Of a stretch of 64,000 nt of DNA, positions 44,737 through 53,818 are shown in pieces. The DNA is taken from positions 3,410,001 to 3,474,000 of the forward strand of contig CP121688.1 in assembly GCA_038396625.1 (NCBI GenBank), given 5' to 3'. A program made the position numbers and the translations under genes. How positions within the stretch are numbered: the stretch's first letter is position 1; every line of letters starts with the position of its first letter. The stretch is from G038396625 sp038396625 (GTDB taxonomy: Bacteria > Bacillota > Clostridia > Peptostreptococcales > Thermotaleaceae). The notes under the pieces were generated by a model. That model saw only the letters and a list, made by a program, of their open reading frames with translations, was not told the DNA's origin and searched no databases.

Positions 44737-45029
44737 TACAGTTTTTCTTTGGAATCGCACTTCATAATTCACTTAAGACTACAATCTTTAGCACCTTAAT
44801 CTAAATAGGTTTACACCCTCATCAGGATTAAGTTTCACCTTATAAACACACAGAAAAAAACGCAGAAAACTTCTAGCATTTTTTCTCTATATTTATTCTA
44901 TCCTTTTAAAACCTATTTCATTATAGTATAACCACCATTTTCTTTTATTATCACAATCTCAACAGGATGGTTTTAAACTTTCATTCAGTCTTTGACATGC
45001 AATGTATTTTAAAATTTTATTTTGATCAT
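44737..45029. other. Intergenic stretch between tuf copy 2 and the rpmG promoter
   Basis: No gene with family resemblance. The minus strand has a TATACT/TATAAT-like patch near 44921-44937 without a clear -35 and a 16-codon frame (GTG-initiated, after TATAAG) near 44800-44850. I could not assign either. Confidence 0.35.
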
Positions 45030-45065
45030 TTAAAAAAGACTAGGCTTGGGTTTCAAACCTAGTCC
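45030..45065 (-). terminator. Terminator after tuf copy 2
   Basis: Minus-strand hairpin GACTAGGTTTGAAACCCAAG closing on CCTAGTC, followed by TTTTTTAAATG. It lies 29 bases after the tuf stop. Confidence 0.85.
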
Positions 45066-45094
45066 CTTTCTGTTCTATTATATTCTAATTGTTA

Positions 45095-46288
45095 TTACTC
45101 TATAATTGTAGCAACAACACCTGCTCCTACTGTTCTTCCACCTTCACGAATCGCAAATCTTAATCCTTCTTCGATTGCAATTGGGTTGATTAATTCAATA
45201 TCCATTGTGATATTGTCTCCAGGCATACACATTTCTACACCTTCTGGAAGTGCAATAGATCCTGTGATATCTGTTGTTCTAAAGTAAAACTGTGGTCTGT
45301 ATCCGTTAAAGAATGGTGTATGTCTTCCACCTTCTTCTTTCTTTAATACGTATACTTCCGCTTTAAACTTTGTGTGTGGCTTGATTGAACCAGGCTTTGC
45401 TAATACTTGTCCTCTTTCAATCTCATCTCTTTGCACACCTCTTAATAATGCTCCGATGTTATCTCCAGCTTGTGCTTGGTCAAGAAGCTTTCTGAACATC
45501 TCTACTCCTGTTACAACTACTTTTCTTGGTGCTTCCATTAATCCTACAAGTTCAACTTCGTCTTGTACTTTTAATATACCTCTTTCTACTCTTCCTGTTG
45601 CAACTGTTCCTCTACCTGTGATTGAGAATACGTCCTCTACTGGCATGATGAATGGTTTGTCTGTTTCTCTTTGTGGCTCAGGAATGTATTCGTCGATTGC
45701 ATCAAATAATTCTACGATTTTGTCTCCCCATGGACCATCTGGATCGTTTAATGCTTCTAATGCTGATCCTCTAACGATTGGTGTATCATCTCCAGGGAAT
45801 TCATATTCGTCTAGTAATTCTCTTACTTCCATTTCTACTAAGTCTAGTAATTCTTCATCATCTACCATATCACATTTGTTTAAGAATACAACAATGTATG
45901 GTACCCCTACCTGTCTTGATAGTAGGATATGCTCTCTTGTTTGTGGCATTGGTCCATCTGTAGCTGCACATACTAGAATTGCTCCGTCCATTTGTGCTGC
46001 TCCTGTGATCATGTTCTTTACATAGTCGGCATGTCCTGGACAGTCTACGTGTGCGTAGTGTCTGTTGTTTGTTTCATACTCAACGTGTGCTGTTGAAATC
46101 GTGATTCCTCTTTCTTTTTCTTCTGGCGCTTTATCGATTTGGTCGAATGCTACTGCTGATCCAGTTCCAAATCTTTTATTTAATGTGATTGTGATTGCTG
46201 CAGTTAATGTTGTTTTACCATGGTCAACGTGACCGATTGTTCCAATATTAACGTGTGGCTTATTTCTTTCAAATTTAGCCTTTGCCAT
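45095..46288 (-). CDS. tuf: Elongation factor Tu, copy 2
   Basis: 397 residues, identical to copy 1 except Ile34 in place of Met. Nucleotide differences seen are at 45281, 45560 and 46187. Identity also covers about 16 bases before the start but not the further flanks. It is a separate unit after tRNA-Thr with a strong terminator, in the position where many Clostridia keep a second tuf. Confidence 0.99.
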   Translation of the reverse strand: MAKAKFERNKPHVNIGTIGHVDHGKTTLTAAITITLNKRFGTGSAVAFDQIDKAPEEKERGITISTAHVEYETNNRHYAHVDCPGHADYVKNMITGAAQMDGAILVCAATDGPMPQTREHILLSRQVGVPYIVVFLNKCDMVDDEELLDLVEMEVRELLDEYEFPGDDTPIVRGSALEALNDPDGPWGDKIVELFDAIDEYIPEPQRETDKPFIMPVEDVFSITGRGTVATGRVERGILKVQDEVELVGLMEAPRKVVVTGVEMFRKLLDQAQAGDNIGALLRGVQRDEIERGQVLAKPGSIKPHTKFKAEVYVLKKEEGGRHTPFFNGYRPQFYFRTTDITGSIALPEGVEMCMPGDNITMDIELINPIAIEEGLRFAIREGGRTVGAGVVATIIE

Positions 46289-46382
46289 TTTTTTCTCCTC
46301 CTCACATTATCCTTCATTTTAAAAGTTATATTTTCATTTTATAGTAAACTTATCCGGGTGTATCATTATGTATGAAACATGA

Positions 46383-46459
46383 TGGAGCCCATGAGCGGAT
46401 TCGAACCGCCGATCTCCGCCTTACCAAGGCGACGCTCTAACCTGCTGAGCCACATGGGC
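46383..46459 (-). tRNA. tRNA-Thr (GGT anticodon)
   Basis: 77 bases with encoded CCA. Acceptor stem GCCCATG/CATGGGC, anticodon loop TTGGTAA giving GGT, T-arm with GGTTCGAATCC. It reads ACC and ACU. It sits between sigH and tuf copy 2. Confidence 0.97.
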
Positions 46460-46531
46460 ATTCACTGTTACCTATTTTACTACCAACTTTATCGAAAGTC
46501 AATATTTTTTTCGTAAAAATATTTCTCAAAA

Positions 46532-47176
46532 TCATCCATTTCTTGCCTCTAGATACCGTTCTAACTTGCGTTTAACTCGTTGTAGTGCATTGTCAATGGA
46601 TTTTACATGTCTATTCAATTCAACAGCCATTTCCTGATAGGATTTTCCTTGTAAATAAGACATAAGTACTGTCCATTCCAAATCACTTAATATTTCCCCT
46701 ATTTTTGATTCTATATGCCCTAGCTCTTCCCTAGAAATAATCAATTCTTCGGGGTCTGAAATTTTTGCACCTGATAATACATCCAACAATGTTCTGTCAG
46801 ATTCTTCATCATATATTGGCTTATTTAGAGATACATAGGAATTCAATGGTATATGCTTTTGTCTCGTAGCTGTTTTAATTGCCGTAATGATTTGCCGTGT
46901 AATACAAAGTTCAGCAAAAGCTCTAAAAGACGAGAGCTTGTCAGGTTTAAAGTCGCGAATGGCTTTAAAAAGACCAATCATCCCTTCTTGAATAATATCT
47001 TCTCTGTCAGCGCCAATTAGAAAATAAGACCTCGCTTTTGCTCTAACAAAATTTTTATATTTTTTTATTAAATACTCTTGTGCTGTTGCATTCCCATTAC
47101 GGGCGTCTTCAACAATTTCTTCATCAATCACGACTTCTAAATCTTCAAAAACTTCCTTTGGTGCGCTAGCTCCCAC
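46532..47176 (-). CDS. sigH: RNA polymerase sigma-H factor (sporulation/early stationary)
   Basis: 214 residues. Region 2 contains FVRAKARSYFLIGADREDIIQEGMIGL and ITRQIITAIKTATRQKH; region 4 ends with ELNRHVKSIDNALQRVKRKLE. All closely match SigH, which directs early sporulation and stationary-phase genes. I chose GTG at 47176, eight bases after GGAGG; the ATG at 47182 abuts that site. It lies after yacP/rae1. Confidence 0.95.
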   Translation of the reverse strand: MGASAPKEVFEDLEVVIDEEIVEDARNGNATAQEYLIKKYKNFVRAKARSYFLIGADREDIIQEGMIGLFKAIRDFKPDKLSSFRAFAELCITRQIITAIKTATRQKHIPLNSYVSLNKPIYDEESDRTLLDVLSGAKISDPEELIISREELGHIESKIGEILSDLEWTVLMSYLQGKSYQEMAVELNRHVKSIDNALQRVKRKLERYLEARNG

Positions 47177-47338
47177 TCGCATCTCCTCCAGCACTCTTTT
47201 AATTTTGTGCTTCAAAGATTTTATTCTATGAAAATTTGTTTGAGATATGTACAACACATAGAAACAAAATCTATATCATGATCTTACTGTTTTATGATGA
47301 CTTCATATTAGAATACAAAGCACAAAAACTGTATATTT

Positions 47339-47368
47339 ATTATAACTTACTATTTATGGTATCGTCAA
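47339..47368 (-). promoter_or_regulatory. Promoter of sigH
   Basis: TTGACG (47363-47368), 18 bases, TATAAT (47339-47344) on the minus strand, just past the yacP stop, about 160 bases before sigH. Confidence 0.65.
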
Positions 47369-47374
47369 GCTTGT

Positions 47375-47890
47375 TCATTGTTTTCTTCGCCATTTTTCAA
47401 GGTGTTCAATTATTTTTTTATCAATTCTTTCTTCTAGCGTAGAACGTATTTTTTTTGGTGCTTCTGTTTTTTTTCGTATATTTTTTTTAATCTCATCTAA
47501 TTCAAGTTTTAGTTCTCTTGCAGAAATCCTAATGGCACCACTTCCTAAAACTACTTGCTGCTCTGCCCAATCCGAGGTAGCTACCCTTACCTTATTCTTT
47601 CTCATTTTTGCAAGTTCTTCTACTTTTTTTTCTATATAAGAATCGGCAGTCTGCAATTCTTTTGTAAAAACCACTTCTACACCATTTACCCATTCCTGTT
47701 TTAAATTACTTCCCTTTACAAGATGAGCATCGAAAACAATGATCACTGTCTCACCTGTATAGCTTTGATAGTCAACAAGCTGTGCAATCAAGCAATCTCT
47801 TGCTTCTTCTAGATCAGATCTTCCTATTTTTTTCAGCTCTGGCCAAGCATTGATCACATTATATCCGTCAATGAATAAATAACTGCTCAA
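47375..47890 (-). CDS. NYN domain endoribonuclease, YacP/Rae1 family
   Basis: 171 residues. LFIDGYNVINAWPEL is the NYN (PIN-like) nuclease start. VIIVFDAHLVKGS and VRVATSDWAEQQVVLGSGA hold further acidic and conserved residues. The Bacillus relative Rae1 cleaves mRNA in the ribosomal A site. It lies 12 bases after rlmB, as in Bacillus. Confidence 0.9.
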   Translation of the reverse strand: MSSYLFIDGYNVINAWPELKKIGRSDLEEARDCLIAQLVDYQSYTGETVIIVFDAHLVKGSNLKQEWVNGVEVVFTKELQTADSYIEKKVEELAKMRKNKVRVATSDWAEQQVVLGSGAIRISARELKLELDEIKKNIRKKTEAPKKIRSTLEERIDKKIIEHLEKWRRKQ

Positions 47891-47902
47891 GTTGTTCTCA
47901 CC

Positions 47903-48649
47903 CTATTCCCTAGACTCTCTTTGCTTTACTACTTCATACATGAGGATGGAAGCTGCTACAGAAGCATTTAAAGAGCTAACTTCTCCCCGCATCGGTATAT
48001 TGACTAGAAAATCACATTTTTCCTTGATTAACCGCCCAATCCCCTTGCCTTCGCTACCTATAATTAAAGCAATTTTTCCTGTTAAATCCCTATTGTAGTA
48101 AGATGTTTCTCCTGTCATATCTGCACCGATAATCCAAACTCCTTTTTCCTTTAAGTACTCTATCGTTTGAGCAATATTGGATACTTTCGCAACAGGAACA
48201 TATTCTAGTGCACCTGCTGAGGTTTTGGCAACCACAGAAGTTAAACCAACTGCTCTTCTTTTAGGTATAATTACCCCATGAACTCCTGCAGCATCTGCAG
48301 TTCGAATCATTGAGCCTAAATTATGAGGATCTGTAATTTCATCCAATATAAGAATAAATGGATCTTCTTCCTTATTGATTGCATATTGTAAAATATCTTC
48401 TACTTCCACATACCTATAAGCCGCCACAAACGCTATAATTCCTTGATGTGCATGAGATGTAGATAATTGATCAATTTTCTGTTTTTCTACATACTGGACA
48501 GGGATCTTCTTATCTTTTGCCATGGCAATAATTTTCTGAATAGACCCTTGTGCCGCACCTTTTGCAACAAGTATTTTATCTATTTCTCTATCTGCTCGTA
48601 ATGCCTCTAATACAGGGTTTCTCCCCTCTATCTTGTCAGATTGTGTCAT
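47903..48649 (-). CDS. rlmB: 23S rRNA (guanosine-2'-O)-methyltransferase RlmB-like (TrmH/SpoU family)
   Basis: 248 residues. The N-terminal substrate-binding domain opens EGRNPVLEALRADREID. The SPOUT domain has LDEITDPHNLGSMIRTADAAG, IGSEGKGIGRL and PMRGEVSSLNASVAASI, the three knot motifs. It methylates a 2'-oxygen in rRNA; RlmB (G2251) is the likely function by homology and by the mrnC-rlmB-yacP order. Confidence 0.92.
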   Translation of the reverse strand: MTQSDKIEGRNPVLEALRADREIDKILVAKGAAQGSIQKIIAMAKDKKIPVQYVEKQKIDQLSTSHAHQGIIAFVAAYRYVEVEDILQYAINKEEDPFILILDEITDPHNLGSMIRTADAAGVHGVIIPKRRAVGLTSVVAKTSAGALEYVPVAKVSNIAQTIEYLKEKGVWIIGADMTGETSYYNRDLTGKIALIIGSEGKGIGRLIKEKCDFLVNIPMRGEVSSLNASVAASILMYEVVKQRESRE

Positions 48650-48759
48650 ATTTTACACCTCTTTATCTTTATTCTCTTTTTTTATCCCTTTGGTCAATTG
48701 CTTATATTATTCCCATTCTAGAATGGTTTATTTTTATTTTGTGCTATTGGTGTAGATGT

Positions 48760-48790
48760 ATTATCATAATATTCAATATTATGATAATAG
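48760..48790. repeat. 31-base near-perfect palindrome after thyX
   Basis: TATTATCATAATATT (48760-48774) and AATATTATGATAATA (48776-48790) with one central base. It is entirely A/T rich and lies eight bases after the thyX stop codon, possibly an RNA hairpin that protects or ends the thyX transcript. Confidence 0.7.
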
Positions 48791-48797
48791 TATTTTT

Positions 48798-49556
48798 TTA
48801 TCTCTGTCCGAATTTTTCCCTTACTTTTTTTATTTTCCCACAACTCATATTTCCTTCTGGACAAGGTTGATTCAAACAGCTGGGTCCGCTGTTTTTGAAT
48901 AAATTAGGGGCCACTTCTTTAACTTGTCTTAACATCTGGGTAGCCAATTCTCTAATTTCCCATTGGGCTCTTTCACAGCATCTATGGTGAAAAAAATTCA
49001 TAAGGGTACGAGCATTCATGGTAAAAACAATTTTTGTTTCACAAGCGTTGGGAAATACATACCGCGCATCTTCTATTGCCATTTTTTCTGCCATCATATT
49101 TGCTTTTTTTGCTGTTTTTCCTTCTTCCAATAGTCGACTATAATGTTTTTTATGTAAGATTTCCACCAGTTCATGATAACATTTTTGATCCTCTTCCATA
49201 ATGGCGATAAACCTTTCTTTTGCTTCTGGAATCATTTCTATACTAGGAGGTATAATATAATCAAACTGCTCTAGCTTCACATATCTTTGAGACTGCTGGG
49301 AATAAGAAGCAATTCTATGCCGCACCAATTGATGGGTGAGTACCCGACTTACACCTTCTACTGCAAAGGTAAAATTCACATGCTCTATAGGAGACTCATG
49401 TCCTAGATCCATTAGCATACCTACAAATTTCTCGATTTTTACATCTGTTAAATCTTCCATAATCTTATCAACGCCCACTGCAGAATAACACAATTTTGCT
49501 GCTGCTGCCACTACTTTTTCAGGTTCTGGTGTATATTGAAGTAATCTTACTTTCAT
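48798..49556 (-). CDS. thyX: Flavin-dependent thymidylate synthase ThyX
   Basis: 252 residues. The ThyX motif RHRIASYSQQSQRY (RHRx7S) binds FAD and dUMP. It makes dTMP from dUMP with FAD and methylene-tetrahydrofolate, as an alternative to ThyA. It lies between the unknown membrane protein and rlmB; presence of thyX in this cluster is seen in other Clostridia. Confidence 0.96.
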   Translation of the reverse strand: MKVRLLQYTPEPEKVVAAAAKLCYSAVGVDKIMEDLTDVKIEKFVGMLMDLGHESPIEHVNFTFAVEGVSRVLTHQLVRHRIASYSQQSQRYVKLEQFDYIIPPSIEMIPEAKERFIAIMEEDQKCYHELVEILHKKHYSRLLEEGKTAKKANMMAEKMAIEDARYVFPNACETKIVFTMNARTLMNFFHHRCCERAQWEIRELATQMLRQVKEVAPNLFKNSGPSCLNQPCPEGNMSCGKIKKVREKFGQR

Positions 49557-49626
49557 TTTGATCCTCCTTTACTAGTTTTCCAATCCTATTTTTTACCATT
49601 TTATCCTCTTTTTCGCTTTATGCAAT

Positions 49627-49992
49627 TTAACTCTTTATACGAAACTCTTTATAGGGAATAATGTGAAAAAGATAACCCCTTATCTTTATTACATATTTTC
49701 CTGGAATACTTTTTTGTACTTGTTCTTTACGTTCCTTATCATAATAGAAAACAGGAAAATTCCCATCCTCGCTGACTTTCTTAATGGATACAACTCTATA
49801 AGTCGCTAGATGCTTTTTTTGTAAAAAGCCATTGTATTGTGATTCTTCTTCCACTGCTTCTTTAATAAATTGTTTTATTTGCTGCTCATCTCTCGTCAAA
49901 TTTTTCACTTCATCAAGAAATAAGCTCTTCACAGACACCATCGTTAACAATATAAGTATCATATAAAGCATGATCTTTTCTCTTTTATTCAT
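49627..49992 (-). CDS. Membrane-anchored protein of unknown function
   Basis: 121 residues. A single N-terminal hydrophobic segment (about residues 8-24, MLYMILILLTMVSV) is followed by a Lys/Glu-rich outer domain ending with YLFHIIPYKEFRIKS. I do not recognise it. It lies between mrnC and thyX on the same strand, and the start follows a plausible AGGCGAGGTGA. Confidence 0.7.
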   Translation of the reverse strand: MNKREKIMLYMILILLTMVSVKSLFLDEVKNLTRDEQQIKQFIKEAVEEESQYNGFLQKKHLATYRVVSIKKVSEDGNFPVFYYDKERKEQVQKSIPGKYVIKIRGYLFHIIPYKEFRIKS

Positions 49993-50085
49993 TGTATCAC
50001 CTCGCCTATGGCGTTAATCGTTAGTCGTTGAAAGTTTATTTCCGTTTCAATTTGTTACCAATACTTTTTTATTGTTGATGTTTTG

Positions 50086-50526
50086 TTATTTACTTTCATC
50101 ATTCTTCTCAATCAGCTCTATACTTTTTTTAATAATTTCTTCTAGCCTTTCTGTTCTTTTCAAAAGATAGAGATGTCCCACAAGAGTTTCAAATCCCGTC
50201 GCATATTTATAATCCGCTACACTTGCATTTTTAGGCATTGACCCGGATTTTTGGTTTCTTCCCCTCTTGAGGATTGTCCATTCTTCTTCATTCAATTCTT
50301 TTTCCAATTCATGAGCGACATGTGCTTGCGCCCCTGCTTTCACAAATTTTGTAGCAACTTTATGGAGTTGGTTGACGTTGCCTCCATATTTATGCAGTAT
50401 ATAGGTTCGAATATAAACTTCATAGATGGCATCACCAATATACGCTAATACCAATGGTGGTATAAACCGAACCTCTTCTTCCGTTTTCCGTTCTAAATTC
50501 ATGTATTCAATAAAATTTTTTACCAT
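50086..50526 (-). CDS. mrnC: Mini-ribonuclease 3 (MrnC)
   Basis: 146 residues. The RNase III-like catalytic segment is PLVLAYIGDAIYEVYIRTY, followed by KGAGAQ-type FVKAGAQAHV and the second site RGRNQKSGSMPKNASVADYKYATGFETLVGHLYL. There is no double-stranded RNA-binding domain, as expected. It matures 23S rRNA ends with L3. It normally follows cysS directly; here glnS lies between. Confidence 0.94.
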   Translation of the reverse strand: MVKNFIEYMNLERKTEEEVRFIPPLVLAYIGDAIYEVYIRTYILHKYGGNVNQLHKVATKFVKAGAQAHVAHELEKELNEEEWTILKRGRNQKSGSMPKNASVADYKYATGFETLVGHLYLLKRTERLEEIIKKSIELIEKNDESK

Positions 50527-50567
50527 TAGAATCCTACTCCATTCAATGATTCTTTTATGAAATTTAA

Positions 50568-50595
50568 TTCAGGTGGAGGAGCTCCTCCACCTGAA
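50568..50595. terminator. 28-base perfect palindrome after glnS
   Basis: TTCAGGTGGAGGAG followed by its exact reverse complement (50568-50595). It lies 30 bases after the glnS stop. The minus strand continues with TTAAATTTC, a weak T-run, so it is a probable terminator of glnS. Confidence 0.65.
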
Positions 50596-50625
50596 CCATC
50601 CATATCTTCCTGTCACAGGACATAT

Positions 50626-52284
50626 TTATTTGTTAATTTGAAATGAGCTCTTTAAAGATACAATTCTATTAAATACCAAGTGATCGTTGGTTGTATATTT
50701 AGAGTCTACATTAAAATATCCGTGTCTAAAAAACTGGAATTTATCTTGGGGCTTTACATTCTTCATTTCTGGTTCCACAAATCCATGTAGTATTTCTAAT
50801 GAATTGGGATTTATGCAATCAAGGAAAGACTTGTCATCTTCTTGGTCTTCGTCGAGAATTAATGCATCATATAACCGAAATTCTGCAGGTATAGCATGTT
50901 TCCCATCCACCCAATGAATGGTACCTTTTACTTTTCTACCTGTAAAGCCTGTTCCACTTTTGGTTTCGGGATCATAGGTACAATGGAGCTCTATGACATT
51001 GCCATCTTCATCCTTTACCACATCATTGCACCTAATAAAATAGGCATTTTTCAATCTTACTTCATTACCTGGAAATAGTCTAAAATATTTTTTCGGTGGG
51101 TTTTCCATAAAATCTTCCTGCTCAATGTAAATCTCTCTCGAGAATGGAATTTGTCTGATACCCATTTCAGGATTTTCAGGATTGTTTTCTGCTTCTAACA
51201 TTTCTGCTTGTCCTTCAGGATAGTTTGTAATCACTACCTTTAGTGGCTTTAAAATCCCCATTGTTCTTGGAGCTTTTAATTTCAAATCTTCCCGAATAAA
51301 GTGTTCAAGCATTTGATAGTCCACGACACTATTGCTTTTTGAAATCCCAATTTCTTTTGCAAAATTTCGAATGGATTCAGGGGTAAAGCCTCTCCTTCTC
51401 AATCCAGAAATGGTAGGCATACGAGGGTCATCCCATCCATCTACATGTTTTTCATCGACTAATTGCTTTAGTTTTCTTTTACTCATTACCGTATTTGTTA
51501 GATTTAATCTCGCAAACTCAATTTGCTGTGGCTGACTTTCCATCTCACACTCAATAATTACCCAATCATAAAGAGGACGATGATCTTCAAACTCTAATGT
51601 GCAAATAGAATGCGTTATGCCTTCAATTGCATCTTCTAATGGATGGGCATAATCATACATAGGATAAATGCACCATTTGTCTCCTGTGTTATGATGTGTC
51701 GCATGGGCGATACGATAAATAATTGGATCTCTCATATTTAGATTAGGTGATGCCATGTCTATTTTTGCCCTTAACACCTTTTCTCCATCTTTGAATTCAC
51801 CTTTACGCATACTTTCAAATAATGCTAGATTTTCTTCAACGGATCGATCTCTATAGGGGCTAGGCTTTCCAGGTTCTGTTAGGGTTCCTCTATAGGCTCT
51901 TATTTCTTCTGGAGTTAAATCACATACATAAGCCTTCCCTTTCTTAATTAATAGGATCGCACGACGATACATTTCTTCAAAATAGTCTGATGCAAAGTAT
52001 AATCCTTCCCAATCAAATCCTAGCCATTTTACATCCTCTTTAATGGATTCTACATATTCGGTATCTTCTTTTGTGGGATTGGTGTCATCAAACCGCAGGT
52101 TGGTTCTACCTTTAAATTCGTCTGCTAAACCAAAATTCAAGCAAATAGATTTTGCATGGCCTATATGTAGATAACCATTAGGCTCCGGTGGAAAGCGCGT
52201 GATAACTTCTTTATGTTTTCCAGACTTTAGATCATCTATAATAATATTTTTGATGAAATTAGATGAGGTTTGTTTATTTTCCAT
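50626..52284 (-). CDS. glnS: Glutaminyl-tRNA synthetase
   Basis: 552 residues. HIGH-type motif PPEPNGYLHIGHAKSICLN near the N-terminus, KMSKS-type motif VMSKRKLKQLV in the middle, and a C-terminal anticodon-binding beta-barrel. It charges tRNA-Gln directly. Many Gram-positive bacteria lack it and use GatCAB. It has its own promoter and hairpin and sits between cysS and mrnC, which are otherwise neighbours in Firmicutes. Confidence 0.97.
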   Translation of the reverse strand: MENKQTSSNFIKNIIIDDLKSGKHKEVITRFPPEPNGYLHIGHAKSICLNFGLADEFKGRTNLRFDDTNPTKEDTEYVESIKEDVKWLGFDWEGLYFASDYFEEMYRRAILLIKKGKAYVCDLTPEEIRAYRGTLTEPGKPSPYRDRSVEENLALFESMRKGEFKDGEKVLRAKIDMASPNLNMRDPIIYRIAHATHHNTGDKWCIYPMYDYAHPLEDAIEGITHSICTLEFEDHRPLYDWVIIECEMESQPQQIEFARLNLTNTVMSKRKLKQLVDEKHVDGWDDPRMPTISGLRRRGFTPESIRNFAKEIGISKSNSVVDYQMLEHFIREDLKLKAPRTMGILKPLKVVITNYPEGQAEMLEAENNPENPEMGIRQIPFSREIYIEQEDFMENPPKKYFRLFPGNEVRLKNAYFIRCNDVVKDEDGNVIELHCTYDPETKSGTGFTGRKVKGTIHWVDGKHAIPAEFRLYDALILDEDQEDDKSFLDCINPNSLEILHGFVEPEMKNVKPQDKFQFFRHGYFNVDSKYTTNDHLVFNRIVSLKSSFQINK

Positions 52285-52337
52285 AGATACACAACCTTTC
52301 TCCTGTATTACTTTAAATTATTTGTATTTTGAATATA

Positions 52338-52366
52338 ATTATAACGTATTCCTATAAATATATCAA
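52338..52366 (-). promoter_or_regulatory. Promoter of glnS
   Basis: TTGATA (52361-52366), 17 bases, TATAAT (52338-52343) on the minus strand. The -35 overlaps the T-run of the cysS terminator. Confidence 0.75.
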
Positions 52367-52420
52367 AAACTTGACTGTGCCAACCCCTAAGTTTTTAAAG
52401 CTTAGGAATTGGCCACAGTT
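52362..52420 (-). terminator. Terminator after cysS
   Basis: Long imperfect stem (about 18 bases, outer ACTGTG/CACAGT, inner CCTAAG/CTTAGG), then CAAGTTTTTG on the minus strand. It begins at the cysS stop codon. Confidence 0.8.
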
Positions 52421-53818
52421 CTATTTTTTCATATACCATTTTACCCCTTGTGGCGTATCCTCTAAAATAATACCTTGGTTTTTTAAATCATCTCTAATTT
52501 TATCTGCTAATGCAAAGTTTTTGTTTTTTCTTGCTTCCTGTCTCTGTTGGACGAGCTTTTCAATTTCTTCATCCAGTGTTTCTTCTTTTCTTGTCAAAAG
52601 ACCTAGTACATCCACAAGTTCCATAAATAGATCCATACTTTTTGCCACCAGTTCTTTTGAAGCATTTGCATTTACATAAGAATTTATTTCTTTCACCAAT
52701 TCAAATATGGCTGCAATAGCATCTGCTGTATTTAAGTCATCATCCATTGCTGCAATAAATTTCTTTCTATATTTTTCAAAAGCTGTTAACTTTTCTTTTT
52801 CTGCTGTAGTTAGCTGCTTTTCTGTTGTGTTGTCTAATAGATGTTTAAGATTATTTTTTGCGTTATATAATCTTTCTAATGCAGTTTTAGCTTGTTGCAT
52901 TAATTCTCTGCTAAAATTAATTGGATTTCTATATTGTGCTGATAACAGGAAAAATCGTACTGTTTCACCATCAAAATCTTTTAACACATCTCTTACTGTA
53001 AAGAAATTTCCCTTTGATTTAGACATTTTTTCATTGTCAATGGTAATATATCCATTATGCATCCAATACCTTGCAAACAATTTGCCAGTACAGGCTTCTG
53101 TTTGTGCAATCTCATTTTCATGATGTGGGAAAATAAGATCTTGCCCTCCACCATGAATATCAATGGTTTCTCCTAAATATTTTGTAGACATGACAGAACA
53201 CTCAATATGCCATCCTGGTCTACCTTTTCCCCAGGGACTATCCCAAGCAACTTCCCCAGGTTTTTGGCTTTTCCAGAGCGCAAAATCCATTGGATTTCTT
53301 TTGATATCGTTCACTTCGATCCTTGCACCAGCTTCTAAATCTTCTATACTTTGTTTTGATAACTTTCCATAGTCTTTAAATTTGAAAGTATCAAAATATA
53401 CATCTCCATTCACCTCATAGGCATAGCCCTTATCTATGAGTATTTGCACAAACCGAATAATTTCTTCTATATTCTCTGTTACCTTTGGATGGATATCTGC
53501 TTTCTTTACACCTATGGCTTGCGCGTCTTTAAAATATTCTTCTATATACTTTTCGCTTACTTCTTGAGGAGTGAGTCCTTCCTCATGAGCACGACGAATA
53601 ATTTTGTCATCTACATCTGTAAAATTTTGTACGAAGATAACCTTATATCCCCTATACTCCAAGTATCTTCTTAATGTGTCAAATACCACAAAAGGTCTTG
53701 CATTTCCAATATGAAAGTAATTGTACACAGTTGGTCCACAAGCATATATCGTTACTTCATTGGGCTTGATTGGAATAAATTCTTCCTTTTTTTTCGTAAG
53801 CGTATTATATAACTTCAT
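52421..53818 (-). CDS. cysS: Cysteinyl-tRNA synthetase
   Basis: 465 residues. Motifs: YACGPTVYNYFHIGNARPF (HIGH region, with zinc Cys), HGGGQDLIFPHHENEIAQ and KMSKSKGNFFTV. ATG at 53818 has AAAAGGAG upstream and overlaps the end of cysE by 14 bases. It is under the cysteine T-box in one transcript with cysE. Confidence 0.97.
   Translation of the reverse strand: MKLYNTLTKKKEEFIPIKPNEVTIYACGPTVYNYFHIGNARPFVVFDTLRRYLEYRGYKVIFVQNFTDVDDKIIRRAHEEGLTPQEVSEKYIEEYFKDAQAIGVKKADIHPKVTENIEEIIRFVQILIDKGYAYEVNGDVYFDTFKFKDYGKLSKQSIEDLEAGARIEVNDIKRNPMDFALWKSQKPGEVAWDSPWGKGRPGWHIECSVMSTKYLGETIDIHGGGQDLIFPHHENEIAQTEACTGKLFARYWMHNGYITIDNEKMSKSKGNFFTVRDVLKDFDGETVRFFLLSAQYRNPINFSRELMQQAKTALERLYNAKNNLKHLLDNTTEKQLTTAEKEKLTAFEKYRKKFIAAMDDDLNTADAIAAIFELVKEINSYVNANASKELVAKSMDLFMELVDVLGLLTRKEETLDEEIEKLVQQRQEARKNKNFALADKIRDDLKNQGIILEDTPQGVKWYMKK

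Noticed and set aside
44992..45020. Plus-strand TTGACA near 44992 as a promoter
   Set aside because: No acceptable -10 and no plus-strand gene downstream; it points into tuf antisense.
48713..48726. 14-base palindrome CCATTCTAGAATGG before rlmB
   Set aside because: Short, single, without a loop or T-run; could be chance.
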